From NCBI GenBank assembly GCA_030528555.1, contig JAUMYQ010000007.1, forward strand, positions 19,736 to 83,735: a DNA stretch of 64,000 nucleotides. Reading direction: 5' to 3'. The translations under genes were made by a program, and so were the position numbers. This stretch comes from Porphyromonadaceae bacterium. Its GTDB lineage: Bacteria; Bacteroidota; Bacteroidia; Bacteroidales; Porphyromonadaceae. This document shows, one piece after another, positions 45,839 to 54,702 of this stretch. The first letter of the stretch is position 1, and the number at the start of each line of letters is the position of its first letter. The notes under the pieces were generated by a model, which saw only the letters and a program-made list of their open reading frames with translations, had not been told where the DNA came from and searched no databases.

Positions 45839-47314
45839 TCACAACCTTCGACGAACATAACGAACACCCAGCAAGACCCCTGTAACCGAGACTACTGTAC
45901 CCATGAGCAGATGTATCCACATAATTACCTCCCGCAAGATTGGATACTCAGTAAGATTTGCAAAACGTAGGCTATGAGGCTTATTGTAAAGCCACATACG
46001 GATGCGCGAGCTTCGGCTCAACACCAAGCTCTCACCAGTCCCAGGATTGATATAGATATATGGGAGGGTGTTATCCGTAGGGATAGCTCTATAGACAGGC
46101 AGGTCTAGCTGTCTCTTCATACTCAGATAATAGCCATCGTAGGCGGTCAGGAGCTCCAATGCATAATCCTGATTTTTTGGAAGAGCCTGCTCTAGCTCGT
46201 GACGCACCTCCTGCTCACTAAGCTCTAGGGGCGATGCAAGGACTTCTCCTACTCGCCAATACTCATACTTCACTTGAGCTTCATTATCCACATAAGCAGT
46301 CCGCAATATCGAGATTGCACCTATAGAGCCCCAACTCAATTCCTTAGCTCCGAACCTCACTCCCCGCATCGCTCGCTCTAGTTCCGCTGTTAGTGGCAGA
46401 GCTTTTGGACGAAAATAGTTCTCTATCCGCTCCGTCTCCTCATGATCCAAACTAGAAGATACCTCCACAACAGACATAAAGCCACTGAAGCACCATGCCA
46501 GCATGAATAACCCTCCAATCGTCCCGAAGATGTGATGCCAACGGTACGAAGGCTTGACATACGGACTATGCAACCCTCGCCTACTCTTGCGCACGCGCCA
46601 ATACACATCAACGCCTATATAGATACCACCAATAAGCATGAGAGTACCCAAACCCGAGAGGACAATGATCACCCACGTCCAGAGATCTCTATTCTGCCTC
46701 AACTGAGTGAAGTATACCCAGTGAGGGATTGCTCCAACCCAACTCCAGAGGCGTTCTCCTTTCGTATGCTCGGTAATCACACGACCATCCTGACTACTCA
46801 GATAGACCTGTCGACCTTCTTTGCTGAGCGTTAGGCGATAGAAGGGCAGGTCTTCGCGAAGCCTATCAAACGGTGTCCATTGGTCCAAACTACATATTGT
46901 ATCAACCGCTAGCACACTATCCTGCCACATGGCAGCCACTCGCTCAAAAGCCTCAGCCATGGGCGCAGGCTCCATAAGGAGCTCACCACCGAGATCATAC
47001 CTCTCCCTTATTCCTCCCGAGCGCAGCTCATAATGCGCTCCAAAGGCAGGCTCATAACGCAGGCTAAGCTGATAGGGAGCATCGGCCTGGCGAGCGCGCA
47101 GATTGATAGAGGCGTAGACACTATCTAGGTGCTCACCTTGATAGGCCTCAAGAGGTAAGTCGGGAGAGAGAGCCAATGCCTCTTCTCTACTCCAACTAGG
47201 ATAACCATGATACATCATCACGAAGCCCGACAAGAACCAGGCCAACAAAAACACGCTAAGAGCAGTTCCGAGCAGACGATGGAGCTTGAGCATCCACTTT
47301 CGTAAAGACTTCAT
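45839..47314 (-). CDS. PepSY-domain multi-pass membrane protein
   Basis: The 491-residue protein has the layout of PepSY-associated TM proteins: a first span near residues 15-35 (LLGTALSVFLLAWFLSGFVM), PepSY-like periplasmic regions, two central spans (LWTWVIIVLSGLGTLMLIGG and the FGTIGGLFMLAWCFSGF segment) and a final span (HLLMGTVVSVTGVLLGV). In other bacteria such proteins are linked to iron-uptake or reductase functions, but the role here is unknown. It is transcribed alone. Confidence 0.85.
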   Translation of the reverse strand: MKSLRKWMLKLHRLLGTALSVFLLAWFLSGFVMMYHGYPSWSREEALALSPDLPLEAYQGEHLDSVYASINLRARQADAPYQLSLRYEPAFGAHYELRSGGIRERYDLGGELLMEPAPMAEAFERVAAMWQDSVLAVDTICSLDQWTPFDRLREDLPFYRLTLSKEGRQVYLSSQDGRVITEHTKGERLWSWVGAIPHWVYFTQLRQNRDLWTWVIIVLSGLGTLMLIGGIYIGVDVYWRVRKSRRGLHSPYVKPSYRWHHIFGTIGGLFMLAWCFSGFMSVVEVSSSLDHEETERIENYFRPKALPLTAELERAMRGVRFGAKELSWGSIGAISILRTAYVDNEAQVKYEYWRVGEVLASPLELSEQEVRHELEQALPKNQDYALELLTAYDGYYLSMKRQLDLPVYRAIPTDNTLPYIYINPGTGESLVLSRSSRIRMWLYNKPHSLRFANLTEYPILREVIMWIHLLMGTVVSVTGVLLGVRYVRRRL

Positions 47315-47349
47315 AGTTCTAAGAAAAAGTTATTGGTCAGTATTTCTCA

Positions 47350-47357
47350 CAAATATA
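47350..47357 (-). promoter_or_regulatory. Possible -7 box for the PepSY gene
   Basis: On the minus strand this reads TATATTTG, matching TAnnTTTG, about 36 bp upstream of the ATG. No -33 box is evident. Confidence 0.3.
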
Positions 47358-47460
47358 AGGACATTGCGCCTTTGTACCCTCATACGATATGCCACCAATC
47401 ATCGAGACAGAGAAATTAAGCCGCCACCACTCTAACTAGGAGTAGGGGCTGAACAAAGAG

Positions 47461-48375
47461 CTAACTCAGAGCCCCGACAAGCTGTTTTAGATCAGAGAAA
47501 CCGTGACGGCTCATATAGTCCTCTATACCTCGGACAATCTGCACCGTAGCTGTAGGATCCACAAAGTTGTACGTCCCCACTTGAATGGCAGATGCCCCAG
47601 CTAAAAGAAACTCTACCGCATCGGAGGTTGTGGCTATCCCCCCCATCCCTACGATAGGTATCTTCACCACCTGAGAGGTCTGCCATACCATCCGCAGAGC
47701 TATAGGCTTGACGGCTGGGCCAGACAATCCTCCCGTTACAGTCGAGAGTATGGGCCTGCGTCGCTCGGCATCAATCGCCATCCCAAGGAGCGTATTGATC
47801 ATCGACAGGCTATCCGCCCCCTCAGCCTCCACGGCTCGAGCTATCTGCGTAATGTCCGTTACGTTAGGCGAAAGCTTCACCATCAAATGCTTGGGATAGA
47901 CACGCCTGACGGCACGCACGACCTCGGCTGCACCAGCACAAGTGACCCCAAAGGCCATACCGCCCTCTTTGACATTAGGGCAAGAGATATTTAGCTCTAT
48001 GGCTGGGATACCCTCAAGATCTGCCATCATCTCTGCTGTCTGCACATAATCTTCCACCGTAGAGCCGCTGACATTGACAAGCATCGCGGTCTCTAGCCCT
48101 GCTATCTGAGGATAGATCTTCTGGCAGAAATATTCAGCACCCCTATTTTGCAGTCCTACAGCATTGAGCATCCCCGAGGGTGTCTCCGCCATACGTGGGT
48201 AACTATTCCCTTGACGAGGATGCAAAGTAGTTCCTTTAACCACGATGCCTCCCAACTCGCTAAGGTCGACAAAGTCGGCATATTCCAGACCATAACCATA
48301 TGTTCCCGATGCGGTCATCACAGGGTTCTTGAGCCTAAGACCGTTACCTAGGTCGATCGCTGTATTTATTACCAT
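47461..48375 (-). CDS. pyrD: Dihydroorotate dehydrogenase B, catalytic subunit
   Basis: This FMN enzyme oxidises dihydroorotate to orotate in pyrimidine synthesis. The 304-residue length and motifs fit class 1[17 protein letters not shown] at the N-terminus, [14 protein letters not shown], the catalytic Cys in [13 protein letters not shown], and late [20 protein letters not shown]. It overlaps pyrK by 7 bp, and the two subunits form the NAD-dependent heterotetramer. Confidence 0.95.
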   Translation of the reverse strand: MVINTAIDLGNGLRLKNPVMTASGTYGYGLEYADFVDLSELGGIVVKGTTLHPRQGNSYPRMAETPSGMLNAVGLQNRGAEYFCQKIYPQIAGLETAMLVNVSGSTVEDYVQTAEMMADLEGIPAIELNISCPNVKEGGMAFGVTCAGAAEVVRAVRRVYPKHLMVKLSPNVTDITQIARAVEAEGADSLSMINTLLGMAIDAERRRPILSTVTGGLSGPAVKPIALRMVWQTSQVVKIPIVGMGGIATTSDAVEFLLAGASAIQVGTYNFVDPTATVQIVRGIEDYMSRHGFSDLKQLVGALS

Positions 48376-49133
48376 TTAAGTTGTCTTGAATTGAATACTG
48401 GTCCCTCGACACACACACACACATTTCCCCCACTGTGCGTATCTTCCACACAGCAAAGACAAGCTCCTATACCACAAGCCATCGTGTTCTCAAGCGATAC
48501 CTCACAGCAAATATTGCGTTCTTGACAAAGACGATGCAGGGCAAGCATCATCGGCTTAGGGCCACAGGTATAGACTTTATCATAGTCCGCTTCTCTCCAG
48601 AGCGGATGTTCGGTAACGCGCCCTCTATATCCCAGACTAGCATCCTCGGTAGTGATATGGAGCCGTCCATACTGCTCCAGCTCCTGCAGCAGACTTAGCT
48701 GTGCGGACGAACGCCCCCCAACGAGAATATCTGGTCGGACCCCAGCAGCACTGATCCACTTAGCAAGGTAGAGCATCGGTGCAATGCCTACCCCACCACC
48801 TACAAGTAATGGACGACTTACTCCTTCAGTATCAAAGGTGTTTCCCAGCGGAAGCAACGTATCAAGCTGGCTCCCTACTGGTGCTTCGGCAATGGCAACC
48901 GTACCCCTACCCACCTTAGCTACAAGCAACCACAACATAGCCTGCTCTACATTGCATACGGAGATTGGACGGCGCAACAGCACATGCCCCCCAGGGGCTT
49001 GTACCTCGACAAACTGGCCAGGCATCATCTCTGGGAGCAACTCACCCTCAATGGCTCTGAGCTTAAGCAAGTGGGTACGCTCGGCAACGATGGTATTCTC
49101 CACCACTGTGAGCCGTTGTATATATTTCTTCAT
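48369..49133 (-). CDS. pyrK: Dihydroorotate dehydrogenase B, electron-transfer subunit
   Basis: PyrK passes electrons from PyrD to NAD+ through FAD and a [2Fe-2S] cluster. The 254-residue protein has an FAD-binding beta-barrel with [11 protein letters not shown], an NAD-binding region with [18 protein letters not shown], and the C-terminal cysteine cluster around [10 protein letters not shown] and NVCVCVEGP. The ATG at 49133 opens the conserved [11 protein letters not shown]; an upstream in-frame ATG at 49181 adds unrelated residues. Confidence 0.93.
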   Translation of the reverse strand: MKKYIQRLTVVENTIVAERTHLLKLRAIEGELLPEMMPGQFVEVQAPGGHVLLRRPISVCNVEQAMLWLLVAKVGRGTVAIAEAPVGSQLDTLLPLGNTFDTEGVSRPLLVGGGVGIAPMLYLAKWISAAGVRPDILVGGRSSAQLSLLQELEQYGRLHITTEDASLGYRGRVTEHPLWREADYDKVYTCGPKPMMLALHRLCQERNICCEVSLENTMACGIGACLCCVEDTHSGGNVCVCVEGPVFNSRQLKW

Positions 49134-49182
49134 TATATCACTCAAAAACTGCATAGAAAACTTAAATCGCAGAGCCCCCAAG

Positions 49183-49230
49183 GCAAAACGGCCATATCAT
49201 AAGCCACCACCTGCCTATGATATAGCCGTT
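49183..49230 (-). terminator. Intrinsic terminator of gpmA
   Basis: Fifteen-bp arms (49187-49201 and 49216-49230) pair with one mismatch across a loop of about 14 nt. On the minus strand the hairpin is followed by TTTTGCC, consistent with a terminator 40 bp past the gpmA stop. Confidence 0.7.
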
Positions 49231-49270
49231 CGTTCATCTTGGCCCTAAACCAAGCACTGAGGCTAACGGA

Positions 49271-50017
49271 TTATTGCTTCTTACCCTGATTGGCTACGGC
49301 CTCCATCAACTTCTTAATTTCCTCGGGGTCTCCCAAGAAGTAATCCTTCACCAGGTTAAGTTCATCATCAAACTCAAAGACATAAGGCACTGCCGTTGGG
49401 AGATTGAGTGCAATGATACCCTCATCGCTAATTCCCTTGAGCACCTTGATGATACCGCGCAGGCTATTACCATGGGCAGCTACAAGCACGTCATCATGCT
49501 CCATCAGCGTAGGGAAGATTGTATTCTGCCAATAAGGAAGCGTCCGATCCACACAGTGGCAGAGCGCCTCCGTAAGGGGCAGGTATCCAGGAACTACATC
49601 TGCATAGCGAGGGTCGGCGAATGGGCTCCGCTCATCGGCACGCTCTAGTGGCGTAGGAGGCACATCATAGCTACGGCGCCAGACTAGCACCTGCTCATCG
49701 CCATACTTCTCGGCCGTCTCGGCCTTGTTCAGACCTTGGAGCATACCATAATGCTTCTCGTTGAGACGCCAGCTCTTCTCCACTGGTATCCAGTCTAGGT
49801 CCATGACATCAAGGATCTGGTTCATCGTCTTGATGGCACGCTTGAGATAAGAAGTATAAGCTTTACCAAAACGGAAGCCCTCCTTTTTGAGCAGCTCACC
49901 AGCCTTTTTGGCCTCCTCAACACCCTTCTCCGACAAGTCTACGTTTGTCCAGCCAGTGAAACGGTTTTCCTTGTTCCAAACGCTCTCTCCATGACGAATC
50001 AATACAATTCTCTTCAT
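49271..50017 (-). CDS. gpmA: 2,3-bisphosphoglycerate-dependent phosphoglycerate mutase
   Basis: This cofactor-dependent glycolytic mutase interconverts 2- and 3-phosphoglycerate. The 248-residue protein has the catalytic phosphohistidine motif [18 protein letters not shown] (His9), the VDLSEKG segment and the second His in [12 protein letters not shown]. It stands as a separate unit with a terminator downstream. Confidence 0.97.
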   Translation of the reverse strand: MKRIVLIRHGESVWNKENRFTGWTNVDLSEKGVEEAKKAGELLKKEGFRFGKAYTSYLKRAIKTMNQILDVMDLDWIPVEKSWRLNEKHYGMLQGLNKAETAEKYGDEQVLVWRRSYDVPPTPLERADERSPFADPRYADVVPGYLPLTEALCHCVDRTLPYWQNTIFPTLMEHDDVLVAAHGNSLRGIIKVLKGISDEGIIALNLPTAVPYVFEFDDELNLVKDYFLGDPEEIKKLMEAVANQGKKQ

Positions 50018-50298
50018 TGCTACAAATGATTTATTTACTTATTCCTCCTAATTATATCAAGCTCAGGTTACTTATCATGGCAAAGATAGAGGTTTATTTT
50101 TAGTTTAACAGGAATACAAGATGAGATTTTGACCACAACTTGAGACTAAGTGCTCCCAATTCCTTATCTATCCTATCTGCCGTAGCTGAGACAAGCAACT
50201 ACAACAATTATAGCCTCGTCTCCTACAATCTACCCACCACCTCTCCCTACCCGTTGTTCCGATTCTAAACACTAAAAAATCCCCCTTTTGCTTCTTCT

Positions 50299-50410
50299 AA
50301 AAAACGCTCGGGAATACCCCAAAAATGTTCCCGAACTTTTTTCTCGGAGTTCCCGAACTTTTTCTAAAAAGTTCGGGAAGTTTTTTTTGAAAGTTCCCGA
50401 AGATTTTTCG
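50299..50410 (+). repeat. Dispersed TTCCCGAA hairpin element, copy D
   Basis: This copy begins with ACGCTCGGGAATACCCC and keeps all modules. Its central hairpin is identical to copy C (TTCCCGAACTTTTT, loop CT, AAAAAGTTCGGGAA, then G and eight T). The 3' flank reads GACAAATCAGG. Its orientation is opposite to both flanking genes, so it does not terminate either. Confidence 0.9.
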
Positions 50411-50607
50411 GACAAATCAGGAGACACTTTAATCTTTTATATATCAGCATCTTAAAAACGAACCTAGAGAGTGCAAATTACCCGAATGGCCTCCCTTGCA
50501 TGTTGATATAGTTGCCCTAGATAGTCTGCCCCTCGCTTTACCTAACAGCCCCTTCTCTCTAGCCTCATCTCATAAAATACCAAAGGATATGACATATACA
50601 TCCCCAA

Positions 50608-50646
50608 AAAGCGAGGGGTACGCAGATTGTTGTCTGCGTACCCCTC
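50608..50646 (-). terminator. Intrinsic terminator of the minus-strand lipoprotein cluster
   Basis: A perfect 14-bp stem (GAGGGGTACGCAGA at 50613-50626 and its complement at 50633-50646) with a 6-nt loop is followed on the minus strand by GCTTTTTGG. It lies about 45 bp past the stop of the gene at 50691. Confidence 0.88.
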
Positions 50647-50690
50647 AATCATAATGCGCCCCCTTTGGAGGTATGTCTAAAGACTTTGTC

Positions 50691-51287
50691 TTATTTCTTT
50701 ACCCCAAAGCTGACAAAGGCTGTATAAACAGGCTTACCTCCTCGACTGAGCGTTAGCTTAACCTTATAGGTCTGTCCTACTGCCTTTTCCAAAGCCTCTG
50801 CCTTGAAGGCATAATGAACTACGATTTGATTATCACTCTTATGCTCGTCCTCGTTGGGAGGATAAATGCTCAACGTAGGATCATCTTCGGATACAGGCAG
50901 AGTAACCGACCCAACTGGACCTTCTACAGGAGGACAAACATTGAGACAAACACTTCCCAATCCAACAGCTTGATTGTCTTGATGCGAAGCTTTCTCCACT
51001 ACAAGCGAATATCCATTACCCACAAAACTCTTGTCAATAGCCTTAATATCCAAAGCAGCCTCTACTTCGTAGATACCTTCGGCTGGCCCCTCCTTGAGCT
51101 CAAGCTCACCGAAGGCGATCTCACTGCCCGAACCATACTTCTTGCCCCCAACCTCGAGAGCAATATCCTTGATCTCCTCAATAGTAGTCGTACCTCCTGG
51201 CTGCCCCTGTTTCTTAGGCTCATCCTTCTTGCAACCAACGACCACGAGAGCTAAAGCCAAAGCTCCTAAAAAAATCCTTGCTTTCAT
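50691..51287 (-). CDS. Lipoprotein, function unknown
   Basis: The 198-residue protein has a lipoprotein signal (LVVVGCKKDEPKKQG, Cys19). The acidic/basic residues right after the lipid Cys resemble the surface-export signal described for Bacteroidota lipoproteins. The remainder looks like two beta-rich regions with no recognised motif (for example IKDIALEVGGKKYGSGSEI). It follows the Omp28-like gene by 43 bp and ends in a terminator, so it is the last gene of the cluster. Confidence 0.75.
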   Translation of the reverse strand: MKARIFLGALALALVVVGCKKDEPKKQGQPGGTTTIEEIKDIALEVGGKKYGSGSEIAFGELELKEGPAEGIYEVEAALDIKAIDKSFVGNGYSLVVEKASHQDNQAVGLGSVCLNVCPPVEGPVGSVTLPVSEDDPTLSIYPPNEDEHKSDNQIVVHYAFKAEALEKAVGQTYKVKLTLSRGGKPVYTAFVSFGVKK

Positions 51288-51330
51288 CTTGTTTACTATT
51301 TGTTATTTAGTTGATACTACATACGCTCTT

Positions 51331-52161
51331 TTAGGCTTCTATCCCCGAGATAGGAGTTATAGAGACTTCATAGACTTCCCTCGTCTCGGTATCGTAAACG
51401 AAGGCCACAACCTTAGCATTAGCAGGACTAACGACCTGCAGCGGTAGCGTGTATGTCTCCCTACCCAGATATGGTAGAGCAATCTCCTGGCCCCAAGCTC
51501 CGTTAAGGTAACCACGCATCACGTGTTCGTGATGATACCCATCTCCTCCTCCTTCGCCTAGCTGCTTGCCCCACATATCCTCTACAACCCAAATTTGAAG
51601 CATTAGCCTATGCATCGAGGGTTGTACCGCCTCCACTGAGGTTGTTAGCTCGATATCTCGCGAAGTAGTAGCCTTAGCCTTAAGAGCAATACGATATGAA
51701 CGAGGCGTGCGCAATGCCTCCTTGACCTTACCACTCCACTCTCCCCGAGCAGTGCTGTAGAGGCGACTACCAAAGAACTTACGCCTGGAGAGAATGACTC
51801 CAGGAAGGCTTAGGCTGCTACTGACAAGCGCCTTAGCATACATCTCCGAGGCCTCGCTCTCTAGCTCGGGAAGCGTTAGGCGAGAGCTGGCTGCGTGGTG
51901 CGCCACTGTTATCATTCGATTGGGGTACTCCTCCCCGAGTTTGTGCAGAAGCTTAGCCCCCGCTGGACAGTTGATACACCTCTGTCCTGTGAACTTCTCC
52001 ACTAAGAGCGTCGCACCAGCCTCGGAGCTCAGTACACCATCATCCTCGGGGACAAATCTATCCGAACGAGGCACCTCCTCTTGGCAAGCCACCATCGCCA
52101 CAAGGACGAAAGCTACTTTGGCAAAGCGTAGTGACCAAGATGTTTGTTTCATATTCCACAT
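51331..52161 (-). CDS. Omp28-like lipoprotein with thioredoxin-type CxxC
   Basis: The 276-residue product has a lipoprotein signal (VAMVACQEE, Cys26) and an Omp28/thioredoxin-like domain with FTGQRCINCPAGAKLL, in which Cys62 and Cys65 form a CxxC. The rest is beta-rich and resembles the Omp28-related family first described as Porphyromonas outer-membrane antigens. The role is unknown; a thiol-disulfide function is suggested by the motif. It shares a CxxCPA motif with the T9SS protein at 56544. The start could also be the ATG at 52152. Confidence 0.85.
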   Translation of the reverse strand: MWNMKQTSWSLRFAKVAFVLVAMVACQEEVPRSDRFVPEDDGVLSSEAGATLLVEKFTGQRCINCPAGAKLLHKLGEEYPNRMITVAHHAASSRLTLPELESEASEMYAKALVSSSLSLPGVILSRRKFFGSRLYSTARGEWSGKVKEALRTPRSYRIALKAKATTSRDIELTTSVEAVQPSMHRLMLQIWVVEDMWGKQLGEGGGDGYHHEHVMRGYLNGAWGQEIALPYLGRETYTLPLQVVSPANAKVVAFVYDTETREVYEVSITPISGIEA

Positions 52162-52176
52162 ATCCGAAATAGCCTT

Positions 52177-53901
52177 TTATAATGTCACGGCATAAGAGAG
52201 GTTCAGCCCATGCGTCTCGGGAACAACACGGCATACACCACCCGAGCAGTTAATCCCCGCCCTAGTGCTTCCCCAACTGAGCTGTACACGGTGCGCTCCA
52301 AAGGTCGAGGTCGCCGAGAGGAGATAATAGTGCCGACCAGTACGACCTATATTCCACTGGTCACTTACCGAGAGGACAAGGCCTGGTAGAAGCGTTACTT
52401 CCGCCATACCATAGAGCCAATCTCGCTCCCCTTCTCGACTGTGCAGGTACTGGAGCTCAGTCCTTAGAGATACCTTCCGACTGAGCCGGTGCTTACCCTC
52501 GTAAATGAAGATATGGCTATAGAGCATCGGCTCGTAGTCGGCATGGCCCTCAATGATCTCTTGGTTATAAGCTTGATGTAGGTAGGTGAGATTGAAGCTA
52601 TAGTTCTTCGATATCTTGCGGCTGTACTCGATGTTTGCATCGTAGAAGTACAACTTACCCAACCCGAAGTAACTAGAACGTGGTGCGTCCTCACCGTACA
52701 TACTCACCCCTCCATGGATAATCTTGTCACTCTTGTCCAAACCTCTTACATAGGAGAGACCCAAGCGCAGAGAAGAGCCGTATTTTCCCCCCAACAGTGT
52801 ATTCTTGAGAAAACGATACCGCCACTCCGACTGCAGCGCCCACTCACCAAGCGGCTGGGTAGCATAAGGGTATAAAGCTGCTAGCGAATAGGTCTGCTGC
52901 TGAGTGAAAGGTAAGAGATGATTTAGCCTCAGGGCCGTACCATTCTCCCGACGAGCGGCACGGAAGTCGAAGTTCTCACTACGCCTCAGACCTAGGAGCA
53001 TCGTCATACGACCTGCTGTATACGTAGAGGTGAGCATAGTAGACATCCCCGTTCCGTAGGTATATGAGTTTCCCTCTGTAGGGTCTTGGCCCTTCTGCGC
53101 ATGTTCGAGCATTAGCTCCAGTCCTCCTGAGGTATAGTGCCCTCGCAGACTCCAGCCATGTACATGTCGAGGTTGACGGATATGATACGTCCCAACCTTG
53201 CCATCTAGCTCCATAGTACGCGAGAGGCTCTGCTCATCCTCTCCCTTGATGACGTACGAAGCTCCCAGCGAAAGCGCTCGTCCCTTCCCTTCCCATAGTC
53301 TAAGCGCCCTAGCTAAGTCTAGCTCATAGTCACCAGCATAAACCCATCCACGGTCACGATTGAAGAATAGATGCTTATCTTCATTGAAAGGAGGGATGAA
53401 GCCTCGGTCAAAATAACGGCGAGGCTGCCCCACAAGGAGGCGCAGCCCCCCCCAACGGCTATGAGTATAGCCCGCATATATGCCCCTCATGGCGTTGTCT
53501 ATACCGAGATTCTCATCCCGATAGGCACGCAGAAGCATTCCGCTACCAAACTGTGTATAATAATCTCCAAGGCGTACATCAAAGCCTGCATACCGCCCCG
53601 AGAGTGACAAATGACTTAAGCCTCGGCCTTTATTATCCTCAAAGCCTGGCAAAGGCTGGCCCATCTCTTCCAACCCAAGGTCAAGCCTAAGGTAACGGTT
53701 GGAGATACTCCCATCAAGATAGGTATTGCCATGAAAGCGAGAGGCAAAGTCGTTGGGTAATCCCCCTTTTGTACTCCAATGCAGGTCCGAACGTAGCCGA
53801 AAGTTAGTACGAAACGGCCCGAAACCCTCAGCCCTTTGCTGTGCTACAGAGATCAGACCACTACCACCAAGCAAGGTCAATATCAATAAAAACCTTCTCA
53901 T
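52177..53901 (-). CDS. DUF6029-like outer-membrane beta-barrel protein
   Basis: The 574-residue protein has a signal peptide ending in VAQQ and alternates hydrophobic and polar residues throughout, with many aromatic strand ends (LGDYYTQFGSGMLLRAYRDE, SFNLTYLHQAYNQEI), as expected of a large barrel. The early LRLDLGLEEMGQ and GDYYTQFGSGM segments resemble the DUF6029 family of Bacteroidota. The function is unknown. It lies between the Omp28-like and TlpA-like genes with small gaps, so they probably form one operon. Confidence 0.8.
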   Translation of the reverse strand: MRRFLLILTLLGGSGLISVAQQRAEGFGPFRTNFRLRSDLHWSTKGGLPNDFASRFHGNTYLDGSISNRYLRLDLGLEEMGQPLPGFEDNKGRGLSHLSLSGRYAGFDVRLGDYYTQFGSGMLLRAYRDENLGIDNAMRGIYAGYTHSRWGGLRLLVGQPRRYFDRGFIPPFNEDKHLFFNRDRGWVYAGDYELDLARALRLWEGKGRALSLGASYVIKGEDEQSLSRTMELDGKVGTYHIRQPRHVHGWSLRGHYTSGGLELMLEHAQKGQDPTEGNSYTYGTGMSTMLTSTYTAGRMTMLLGLRRSENFDFRAARRENGTALRLNHLLPFTQQQTYSLAALYPYATQPLGEWALQSEWRYRFLKNTLLGGKYGSSLRLGLSYVRGLDKSDKIIHGGVSMYGEDAPRSSYFGLGKLYFYDANIEYSRKISKNYSFNLTYLHQAYNQEIIEGHADYEPMLYSHIFIYEGKHRLSRKVSLRTELQYLHSREGERDWLYGMAEVTLLPGLVLSVSDQWNIGRTGRHYYLLSATSTFGAHRVQLSWGSTRAGINCSGGVCRVVPETHGLNLSYAVTL

Positions 53902-53907
53902 ATACTA

Positions 53908-54405
53908 CTAGTCCTTTTGCTTAGCCTGGCGAACAGCTTTGATGATCTCGGCCTCTCCGCCATCGGTGTAGCCTGTATGCTTGTAGATGATCTTACCCTG
54001 AGCATCAAAAACAAAGATAGAGGGAACCATCGTTGCCCCCAAAGCTCGGAAGAAATCGCTATTGGGATCGAGCAGTACGGGAAACTCCCATCCTCTGCTC
54101 GCCACAAGTGGCTTCACCTTAAGGCTATTCACCCCCTCATCAATAGATACAGCCACAAACTCCATTCCTGTCTCCTCTTGCCACTCTTCAAAAACCTCAG
54201 AGACAGCCTCTAGCTCACGCAGACAAGGCTTGCACCAAGTAGCAAAGAAACTCACCGCCACTGGACGGTCTCCCGCTCCAAGCTGTTCCGTCTGAACACT
54301 CTTACCACTAATATCCTTAAGTTGAAAAGCTGGAATCTGCGCCACAACTGTCGCTACCGATGCCCATAGCAAAACGAAGACACTTAAAATACGCATAGGT
54401 TTCAT
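53908..54405 (-). CDS. TlpA-family thioredoxin-like protein
   Basis: The 165-residue product has a signal peptide (about residues 1-22) and a thioredoxin domain with the redox motif FFATWCKPCLREL (Cys58 and Cys61), a VSIDEGVNSLKVKPL helix-strand and the cis-proline region TMVPSIFVFDAQG. TlpA-like proteins are periplasmic reductants. It ends 7 bp before the DUF6029-like gene, and a candidate promoter lies about 90 bp upstream. Confidence 0.92.
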   Translation of the reverse strand: MKPMRILSVFVLLWASVATVVAQIPAFQLKDISGKSVQTEQLGAGDRPVAVSFFATWCKPCLRELEAVSEVFEEWQEETGMEFVAVSIDEGVNSLKVKPLVASRGWEFPVLLDPNSDFFRALGATMVPSIFVFDAQGKIIYKHTGYTDGGEAEIIKAVRQAKQKD

Positions 54406-54487
54406 TATTTAAACACTCCTTAAACACGCAGGTATAGCCATGAAATCACCAACTATTTAGCAGCCAGCTAGGCCTACAAGTCGCACA

Positions 54488-54519
54488 CAAATCTAACGAA
54501 TTAACCATCACTCCTCAAT
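54488..54519 (-). promoter_or_regulatory. Candidate promoter of the TlpA/DUF6029/Omp28 operon
   Basis: On the minus strand ATTG (54516-54519), a 20-bp gap and TAGATTTG (54488-54495) fit the Bacteroidota promoter with one mismatch in the -33 box. It would drive the genes at 53908, 52177, 51331 and 50691. Confidence 0.45.
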
Positions 54520-54614
54520 CTCTGACACGAGGGTCTCTCAAAATGAAGATGAAAAAGAGGACAAAAATCTTCGCAAGGCGTCTGAGTACTGCCCCCTTCT
54601 TTCTCAACACATCA

Positions 54615-54663
54615 TCAGCCTCGCCGTATAGACTTCTCAGTTTGAAAGCTACAGCGAGGCTGA
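54615..54663 (-). terminator. Hairpin downstream of the LRR/T9SS gene
   Basis: Ten-bp exact complements TCAGCCTCGC (54615-54624) and GCGAGGCTGA (54654-54663) flank a 29-nt loop, 40 bp past the stop of the gene at 54703. There is no good T-run on the minus strand, so it may only stabilise the transcript end. Confidence 0.5.
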
Positions 54664-54702
54664 TAAACGACTAGATTGAACGTATGGGACTAAGCAATAA
54701 TT

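Larger units (their letters stand above)
50018..50690. other. Intergenic region of 673 bp with repeat copy D and a terminator
   Basis: The gap between gpmA and the 50691 lipoprotein gene (both minus strand) holds a candidate gpmA -7 box (TATCTTTG on the minus strand, 50081-50088), the dispersed element at 50299-50410 and the lipoprotein-gene terminator at 50608-50646. No gene or RNA was recognised in the rest. Confidence 0.6.
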
